A DNA stretch of 64,000 bases, taken from positions 1-64,000 of the forward strand of contig CAWDWP010000016.1 in the NCBI GenBank assembly GCA_963806045.1. The letters run 5' to 3'. Origin of the DNA: DATCHW01 sp963806045. GTDB taxonomy: Bacteria; Bacteroidota; Ignavibacteria; Tepidaquicellales; Tepidaquicellaceae. Below are positions 58,259 to 64,000 of the stretch, piece after piece. How positions within the stretch are numbered: position 1 is the first letter of the stretch; every line of letters starts with the position of its first letter. The notes beneath the pieces are model-generated. The model ran no database searches. It saw only the letters and a program-made list of their open reading frames with translations, and was not told where the DNA came from. The position numbers and the translations under genes were made by a program.

Positions 58259-60453
58259 TAATAATCGATTTTAATAATTTTCTGACATCATTATAACTGT
58301 ATACATTAAACCTTGAATAAGATTTAATCATTCCAACTTTTATTGAATACGCATAATCGGGCAGAACTTTAAACATATCTTCATCAGTCCAGTCATCCCC
58401 TATTGATAATATAAAATCATAATTATTGTCTGAAATAAAATCCTGAACTGCGGTTCCTTTGTTTATATCAATATTCCTTATTTCCACTGTTTTACTGCCT
58501 GTTGCAATCTGTAAATTCATATTAGTAGTTAAGTTAAGCAGATTATCAATCAAATAGTTTGTGATAAATTCACCGTGCAGTCGGTCTGCTTTCCTGTAAT
58601 GCCAGACAAGAGTGTTGCTTTTTTCTTCAATGAAGGAACCAGGAAGCAAATCCGTATATTTCACCAATATCGGTTTTATTTGAACTTTCCAGATGTTGTC
58701 AATTTTTTTTGCAGTCCTCCAATCTTTATTTTTTTCTTTTATCAGGACACCATGTTCGGCCACAAAACTTACATCAATACCACGAAACCATTCCTCGAGA
58801 GTTTCTTTATCTCTTCCGCTTACCAGTACCAGGTGAACTCCTTTTAGTTTTGTGATGCCTGCCAGAAGTTCAAGAAGGCTGCTGTCAGGAAAAGCAAGCT
58901 GGGGTGTATCTGCAAATGGCATAAGAGTTCCGTCGTAATCGAGAAAAATAATTTTATTTTTTGCTTTTTGAAAATCTTTTATTAATAATTCTTCGGCATT
59001 TTTATCAAGAAGTTTATTACTATATGTCGTTTGCTTATTCTTGATATACATCAATGTATTTAAGGTATTGTCAGCCCATTGAAATACATCATAGGTTTTA
59101 AGTCTTCTTTGCATAACCAGGTTTCTATGAATTTTTTCATCATCGCTCATTTCGAGAGCTTTTTTTATTGCATCTGCTATACTTTCAATGTGATTAGGAT
59201 TAATAATTAACGCCTCTCCGAGTTCTTTTGAAGCTCCTGCCATTTCACTTAGAATCAGTACACCTTTATTATCCGGATGAGCTGCAATATATTCTTTCGC
59301 TATGAGATTCATACCGTCACGTCAATGGGGTTATCAATGCAATGTCACTTACATTATAAGTTGCAACGAGTTCATTTATCGGTAAATATTTATACTGATA
59401 TATTATCGGTGTCCAGTTCAATGTGCCATAAAGCCCATTTATTTTACCAATAGTTTCATCTATTTCTTTTTTCATATTGTAATAACGGTCAACCCCAATT
59501 CTGGACGGAACAACAACTGCAAGCAATGTTACTAGTCCTTTCGATTCGGGATTATCTTTTAAAAAAAGTTCGTAACCTCTTAACCTGTTAATTATCCCTT
59601 TCGAATAATCAAGCCTGTCTATTGAAAGAACAATTTTTTTATCACCGATACTGCTTTTTAATTCTGTTTTCTCTTTTTCTACTTCTGCGGAGTTATTCAG
59701 ATTTTCATATAAATTATAATCAATACCCATCGGAAATGTATCTGTCTTTACTATTCTGTCATTCAATTGAATCTCACCGAAGTTATTTTCATAACCTAAA
59801 ATTCTTAGCGTACACCCAATAAAATATTTCGTATATTCATATGTATGAAATCCTACTAAGTCGGCTCCGAGAAGACCTTCAAGAATTTCTTTCCGCCAGA
59901 CAGGAGGCAATAACCTAAATATTTCATAATGCGGAAATGGGATGTGAAGGAAAAAACAAATTTTAGCTTCAGGATTTAATTTTCTAAGCATTCCGGGTAA
60001 CAGCATTAAATGATAATCCTGAATCCACAAAATATCATCCTGTTCAACATTTTTGCTTATAATGTTGCAAAACATTTCATTCACTAGTTTATATGTTTTC
60101 CACATTTCATTATCGTAAATTGTGTATTCGGAAAAATAATGGAAAAGAGGCCATATGGTTTTATTGCAAAAACCATTGTAAAATTTATCCATTAGTTTGT
60201 CATTGATATAAACAGGGACGATATTTTTGGAACTTACTTTTTGCGTGACTGCTTCCTGATATTTTTCCAATATAGAAGAACCAGGCCAGCCTATCCATTT
60301 ATATTCGGAGTCTTTTTTTGAAGTAGATTTAACTGAATTAAGGTATGAACTGATTCCGGAAACAAGTCCGCCAACACTTTCTTTTATTTCAATATCTCCG
60401 TTTATTATTTCGATAGTCATAGGTAACCTATTCGAAATTACAATTGTCTTCAT
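58251..60453 (-). CDS. Bifunctional trehalose-6-phosphate synthase/phosphatase (TPS-TPP fusion), one frameshift
   Basis: About 733 residues after repair. The N-terminal GT20 part (MKTIVISNRLPMTIEIINGDIEIKESVGGLVSG, WIGWPGS, WPLFHY, WIQDYHLMLLPGMLRK, IPFPHYEIFRLLP, FHTYEYTKYF, FPMGIDY, IDRLDYSKGIINRL) is trehalose-6-P synthase. A single extra base near 59330 changes PLRDGMNLIAKEYIA, a conserved motif of the family, into a stop. The C-terminal HAD phosphatase has FLDYDGTLMPF (Asp nucleophile and acid), LVSGRDKETLEEWF, AEHG and GDDWTDEDMF. Together they turn UDP-glucose and glucose-6-P into trehalose. First gene of the operon with the DUF5752-like and TreT genes. Confidence 0.92.
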
Positions 60454-60623
60454 AAATTCTGTTAATGTTTTTAATATAATAATTCAACATTATAAATGTT
60501 GTAAAAATTCGAATTTTAATAAAATTAATATCGAAAAATAACCCTAAAACAGACTAATTGCGAATCAATCAAATTTTTAATACCATTTAATTTTGAAATC
60601 ATTTTGATTATGAAAAAATAAAT

Positions 60624-60648
60624 AAGCCGGAAGAAATAATTCCGGCTT
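60624..60648 (-). terminator. Terminator after the lipoprotein gene
   Basis: AAGCCGGAA (60624-60632) pairs with TTCCGGCTT (60640-60648), and the minus strand then runs into T-rich sequence. The 241 bases 60454-60694 hold nothing else. Confidence 0.78.
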
Positions 60649-60694
60649 TAGATGATATTTAAAATATTATTTTAATCCAAATAAAACATTTTCT

Positions 60695-61429
60695 TTAACT
60701 ATCAGGTCTACCATCATGGTCATCATCTATAAAAATTCTAATATTATGCTTTAAGTTGTCTTTTATATTGTGGTCAATAATTTGTCTGTTTATTCCAAGT
60801 GATGGATCTAATATTTGTCCATTATCGTCAAGAAACCACAGAGAAGGGTTTGCCTTGAATGTTAAATTATTAGCACTATTCGCTGTCACTGATAGAATTT
60901 TTTGCAAATTAAGCTTTTGATTTGCGGAGATTTTCGATTTGTAAATAAATTTAGTACCACTATAAGTACCTTTAACGACAACCGAATAACGACCAAAGTC
61001 ATCACTAAAATCAGGGTCAGGCGGGATTTCCTGAGGTCCAAGTTTGTGAATTTCAAATTTTACTTTTTCATATTTTCCCGCTTTTAAAAATGCATTCGTT
61101 ATAAGATTAATTCCGGCATCTAATCTTAAATCAATTACAAACGGTCCGGTCTTGAAAATTTCATCTTCACCTTCCCCTCCGCCTGCTGCTTGCTCCATTT
61201 CTATTTTCATGTCTTTTATCATAACTTTTGCTTCACTGATAACCAATAAATTTCCAACTGTCGTATTATCTGTTACCGCACTTAAATCCAAATTATTCGA
61301 TGACATACCTGAAGGTTGCATCGGGTTATTACCGGTATTACAACCGAAAATTCCGGTCAAAAGTAGTACAACTAAGATTAAAAAAGATAAATTAACTTTT
61401 TTTGAAACGATTTGATTTTTTTGCTTCAT
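60695..61429 (-). CDS. Lipoprotein of unknown function (DUF4382-like)
   Basis: 244 residues. The lipoprotein signal VNLSFLILVVLLLTGIFGC ends with Cys30, followed by an Asn/Ser-rich linker. The core ISEAKVMIKDMKIEME, TGPFVIDLRLDAGINLITNAFLKAGKYEKVKFEIHKL and YSVVVKGTYSGTKFIYKS looks like a beta-sandwich of the DUF4382 type. It ends RIFIDDDHDGRPDS, a calcium-loop-like DxDHDGxxD motif. A GGAGAAG ribosome-binding site supports ATG 61429. It is the last gene of a group with the DUF6600 protein. Confidence 0.65.
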   Translation of the reverse strand: MKQKNQIVSKKVNLSFLILVVLLLTGIFGCNTGNNPMQPSGMSSNNLDLSAVTDNTTVGNLLVISEAKVMIKDMKIEMEQAAGGGEGEDEIFKTGPFVIDLRLDAGINLITNAFLKAGKYEKVKFEIHKLGPQEIPPDPDFSDDFGRYSVVVKGTYSGTKFIYKSKISANQKLNLQKILSVTANSANNLTFKANPSLWFLDDNGQILDPSLGINRQIIDHNIKDNLKHNIRIFIDDDHDGRPDS

Positions 61430-61452
61430 TTTCTTCTCCTTTTTAAGTTTAA

Positions 61453-63012
61453 TTATTTATTTTTTTTGTTGCCTCTATTGTTATTATTATTATTTTTATT
61501 ATTATTTTTATTATTATTGCTATTATTATTGTTATTATTATTGTTACCTTTCGGATTATTGTTATTTCTGCCATTTGTATTATTGCCGTTATTTCTCTGT
61601 CTTGAAATATTATTATTAGTGTTTTTTCCGGGGTTATTATTTATTTTGTTTTGATTATTTTTGTTATTATTTCCCCGTTGTTTATTATTTTTATATGAGT
61701 TCTTGTCAGATTTTATCGTATTATTATTTTTATCGATTCTGTTGTTACTGTTTATTTTACCGTTATTAACTTTATTCTTTGTTACATTATTTCTCTGATT
61801 AGTAACTTTTGAATCCTGATTTTTACTACTATTATTATTTCTGATTTTATTAGTCTCTTTATTGGTTTGATTATTTTTATCGATATTATTCGAACCATTT
61901 TTAGTATTATTCTTATTTAAATCAGGATTTTCTTTATTTTTACCCTCAACATTTTTGTCACCTTTAGATAAAACATTTTTATTCTCATTTGTATTTACCA
62001 ATGAATTTTTTCTGTAAGATATATTAGGGGTATAAACGCTATAATTATTATTATTATAACGTACTTCATTTTTATCCGAAACCTTATTAATATTGACATG
62101 TCTTATTTTTTCCCCCATATCTTTTGAAATCCTATTTACATCCGGACCTTGATTAAAAGCCATTCTATCATGAAACTTTAAACCATCTAATCTTTTCATG
62201 TCCCGGAAATCATTTTTCCTGTCCCTGTCCCAAAAAATATGGGAGGTTCTATAAACTTGAGGATCAAGAAAATGACTTCTTTCTACTACAACAAGATTAT
62301 AATCACGATAAAAAGGTTCGTGGAAAAAATGGGTTTCAAAATAAACACTTGGAACACAAGGTGCCCAGCCTATGTAATTGTCATCAGCTTCCCATTCAAC
62401 CCATGCAGGAGCCCAGACACTACCGGGTATCCATACCCATCCATAAGAAGAAGAGTAGACCCATCTACCATAGTGGTGAACAATTTCTTCATAGGGGGTA
62501 CCCGCTCTAAAATACCACCCATAGTCAGAATAAATCCACTGACCATTTGTATATGGAATATAGGCAGCAGGAGCAGGGTCCCCTGCCACTACATTGACTG
62601 CAATTGACGGAGATGGCTGCCAGATATACAATAATCCCCAGGATACATCTACATCTGCTTTTGCATCTTCTATTCCTAATGCTTTTCTTATTACATTAGA
62701 CAAGTCCTTTTCTTTATGGTTCGATACCGAATTTTTTTTACTTGTATCTGATAGATTAACCTGTATCCATTTTCCATATGGATTTAGATCATCATAAAAA
62801 GTTTTGTAATCCACATTTAGTAAGTCCTGATCATTTTTGGCAATATCATTATCAGGATTCTGAGCATCTAATGCAGATATAGCATCATTTTTATTTTTAT
62901 CTTCATTAATTATTTTTAACAAACCAAGCACATTATAAGAATAATATCCATAGTACATCAAAAATACCAATACTAACAAACTACTGAACGTTAATTTTTT
63001 AATTCGTTTCAT
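61453..63012 (-). CDS. DUF6600 secreted protein with a long Asn-rich tail
   Basis: 519 residues. The start is ATG 63012 (MKRIKKLTFSSLLVLVFLMYYGYYS) because GGAGG at 63018-63022 precedes it; the ATG four codons upstream lacks one. After a membrane segment, residues about 72-220 carry a Trp/Tyr/Gly repeat domain (FYDDLNPYGKWIQV, GQWIYSDYGWYFRAGTPYEE, YGRWVYSSSYGWVWIPGSVWAPAWVEW, YIGWAPC), typical of DUF6600. Residues about 340-519 are almost only Asn and Lys with some Gly, Ser, Thr, Asp and Arg, including runs of up to nine Asn. Such a tail is prion-like. Function unknown; probably periplasmic or surface. Confidence 0.8.
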   Translation of the reverse strand: MKRIKKLTFSSLLVLVFLMYYGYYSYNVLGLLKIINEDKNKNDAISALDAQNPDNDIAKNDQDLLNVDYKTFYDDLNPYGKWIQVNLSDTSKKNSVSNHKEKDLSNVIRKALGIEDAKADVDVSWGLLYIWQPSPSIAVNVVAGDPAPAAYIPYTNGQWIYSDYGWYFRAGTPYEEIVHHYGRWVYSSSYGWVWIPGSVWAPAWVEWEADDNYIGWAPCVPSVYFETHFFHEPFYRDYNLVVVERSHFLDPQVYRTSHIFWDRDRKNDFRDMKRLDGLKFHDRMAFNQGPDVNRISKDMGEKIRHVNINKVSDKNEVRYNNNNYSVYTPNISYRKNSLVNTNENKNVLSKGDKNVEGKNKENPDLNKNNTKNGSNNIDKNNQTNKETNKIRNNNSSKNQDSKVTNQRNNVTKNKVNNGKINSNNRIDKNNNTIKSDKNSYKNNKQRGNNNKNNQNKINNNPGKNTNNNISRQRNNGNNTNGRNNNNPKGNNNNNNNNSNNNKNNNKNNNNNNRGNKKNK

Positions 63013-63041
63013 GACATCCTCCATTTTTAATTTTTTTTAAT

Positions 63042-63578
63042 TTATAGTTTGAAATCGAGTGATAGTTCCAGATCATTGAAATTAAAATTACCGGCACCTA
63101 TTCTGATACCCCCCGCAACTTTGGGACTAAAGAAATATCTGAAACCTGCTTGTCCCCAAATCCATAATCCGCTCGAGTAATTTGATGTATATACTCTGCC
63201 GCTATTGCTAACATAGGAATTACTGACATTATTATACCCTAAAACTAAACCTACGAAGGGAATGAAGCTTCCATCGCCGATGGTATTGAAATTTAAATTA
63301 GACTGAAAACCTAAAGTCAAATAATTATAATCGTTGTAATCTGCAAAAGGGAAATTATCCCTGAAGGTAGTATACCTTATAACTCCCCCAAGCCCTAATG
63401 TAGCAAAATTGTCAAGACGTGTTACCTGGTGTTCATAATTTAATCCAAAAGTCGGCACATTCGGCGAAGTATATAAACCGAATGAAGGTCCTAATATATT
63501 ATCACCCTCCTTTAACTGAGAAAATGCAACTGATTGCGTTAACACATATATCGCTATAACTAAAATTAAATTTTTCAT
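63042..63578 (-). CDS. Outer-membrane beta-barrel protein, small
   Basis: 178 residues, signal peptide (MKNLILVIAIYVLTQSVAFSQ), then eight or so amphipathic strands (GPSFGLYTSPNVPTFGLNYEHQV, ATLGLGGVIRYTTF, NYLTLGFQSNLNF, FIPFVGLVLGYNNV, SGLWIWGQAGFRYFF, AGGIRIGAGNFNF, LELSLDFKL). The C-terminus LDFKL is a weak beta signal. It fits the OmpA-like-barrel size class. It starts with AAGGAAATC upstream and is followed 18 bases later by the DUF6600 gene region, so the three genes may be one unit. Function unknown. Confidence 0.75.
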   Translation of the reverse strand: MKNLILVIAIYVLTQSVAFSQLKEGDNILGPSFGLYTSPNVPTFGLNYEHQVTRLDNFATLGLGGVIRYTTFRDNFPFADYNDYNYLTLGFQSNLNFNTIGDGSFIPFVGLVLGYNNVSNSYVSNSGRVYTSNYSSGLWIWGQAGFRYFFSPKVAGGIRIGAGNFNFNDLELSLDFKL

Positions 63579-63617
63579 TTTGATTTCCTTTCTTATAATT
63601 TATTTTTATAAATTTTA

Positions 63618-63995
63618 TTATTTTATTTCACATAATATCGAAGTCAATTCTTCGAACATAAAAGGTTTATCTAAAAAATATTTTATTCCTTTATTATATG
63701 CATTTTTTTTTATTATTTTATTTCCGTATGCAGAAATCATAATGGCTTTAACCCCGGGATTAATAGATTTCACTTTTTCATAAATATCGATTCCGTTTTT
63801 TCCTTCTTTTTTATCCAAATTATAGTCTAAAATCAGAATATCGTAATTAGTATTATTGTTTGAAATCTTTTTTACAGCATCATTATAATTTATGCTTGTT
63901 TCTACATTCATACCTTCAGATTCTATAAATTCTTTCAGAATTTCATTCATATATTTATCGTCTTCGACTAATAGAACCTGGTTTTTCTTTTTCAT
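63618..63995 (-). CDS. Single-domain response regulator (CheY-like)
   Basis: 125 residues, a receiver domain with no output domain. Phosphorylation site Asp57 (YDILILDYNLDKKEGK), acidic residues Glu11-Asp12-Asp13 (LLVEDDKYM), Ser88 (IMISAYG) and Lys110 (FLDKPF). No histidine kinase gene is in view, but the window ends five bases past its start, so a kinase could lie just upstream. It may act on another protein, or feed a phosphorelay. Confidence 0.9.
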   Translation of the reverse strand: MKKKNQVLLVEDDKYMNEILKEFIESEGMNVETSINYNDAVKKISNNNTNYDILILDYNLDKKEGKNGIDIYEKVKSINPGVKAIMISAYGNKIIKKNAYNKGIKYFLDKPFMFEELTSILCEIK

Positions 63996-64000
63996 ATTAT

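Noticed and set aside
59300..59340. Programmed frameshift or two separate genes for the trehalose-6-P synthase and phosphatase
   Set aside because: Removing one base restores the conserved PLRDG motif, and many similar indels occur elsewhere in the window.
61412..61654. Leu/Phe-rich plus-strand ORF that looks like a membrane protein
   Set aside because: It is the shadow of the Asn-rich tail on the other strand (AAT/AAC read as ATT/GTT).
61453..61900. CRISPR array or minisatellite suggested by the repeating ATT/GTT triplets
   Set aside because: The repeats are in-frame Asn/Lys codons of the DUF6600 protein, with no regular spacer-repeat structure.

Overview
The window joins two unrelated DNA compositions. 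Bases 1 to about 4654 are very GC-rich (roughly two thirds G+C). Everything after that is AT-rich (roughly one third G+C). The change is abrupt: a GC-rich LptF/LptG-type permease gene reads straight into the AT-rich remnant of a PLP-dependent decarboxylase gene on the other strand, and the decarboxylase loses the half that carries its active-site lysine. I read this as a chimeric contig join rather than a natural transfer. The GC-rich part has a selenocysteine-type selD, a PMT-family membrane glycosyltransferase and an lptF/G-like gene. The AT-rich part looks like the Bacteroidota/Chlorobi/Ignavibacteria lineage: a type IX secretion sorting domain with an NPFNPSTKI motif, FadL-type and other outer-membrane barrels, atpD-atpC as a separate pair, and an 11-subunit complex I lacking nuoEFG.

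Many genes on both sides of the join are broken by single-base shifts, yet the protein similarity continues immediately in the next frame. Repairing the shifts restores expected starts, ends and motifs (for example PLRDG in the trehalose-phosphate synthase, and the Phe-ending C-terminus of the FadL homologue). This pattern fits uncorrected sequencing indels, so I annotate these loci as single genes and give the approximate break points.

Layout of the AT-rich part: 4655-11.9 kb, decarboxylase remnant, DUF4377/META secreted protein, aldo/keto reductase, M49-like peptidase, zinc-type oxidoreductase and FadL porin. 12.2-14.0 kb, FAD-linked oxidase and a small ferredoxin-fold-like protein. 14.1-21.0 kb, a peptide-use group (PepD, PqqD-like protein, OPT and POT transporters), then a small membrane protein and a DUF3795 protein. 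21.2-26.8 kb, tRNA-Ser, a T9SS-exported Asp-box repeat protein, a strikingly eukaryote-like sphingolipid delta-4 desaturase, iorAB and a SnoaL-like protein. 26.8-42.0 kb, tRNA-Lys, atpDC, glmS and birA-nuoABCDHIJKL-tRNA-Leu-nuoMN. 42.1-51.3 kb, subtilase, barrel protein, PpiD-like chaperone, and a tightly coupled glycosyltransferase-purD-epimerase-meaB operon. 51.5-56.4 kb, secD-secF-STAS, purA and tRNA-Ala. 56.4-60.5 kb, a trehalose operon with a TPS-TPP fusion, a DUF5752-like protein and TreT. 60.7-64 kb, a lipoprotein, a DUF6600 protein with an Asn-rich tail, a barrel protein and a receiver-domain protein.

The best leads are the DEGS1-like desaturase, the selenocysteine SelD with a recognisable SECIS hairpin, the nested inverted-repeat element downstream of the desaturase gene, the two-route trehalose operon, the long Lys/Thr/Asp-rich insert in SecD and the prion-like Asn-rich tail. 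I found no CRISPR array, insertion sequence, phage genes or rRNA. I found no convincing wholly new system.
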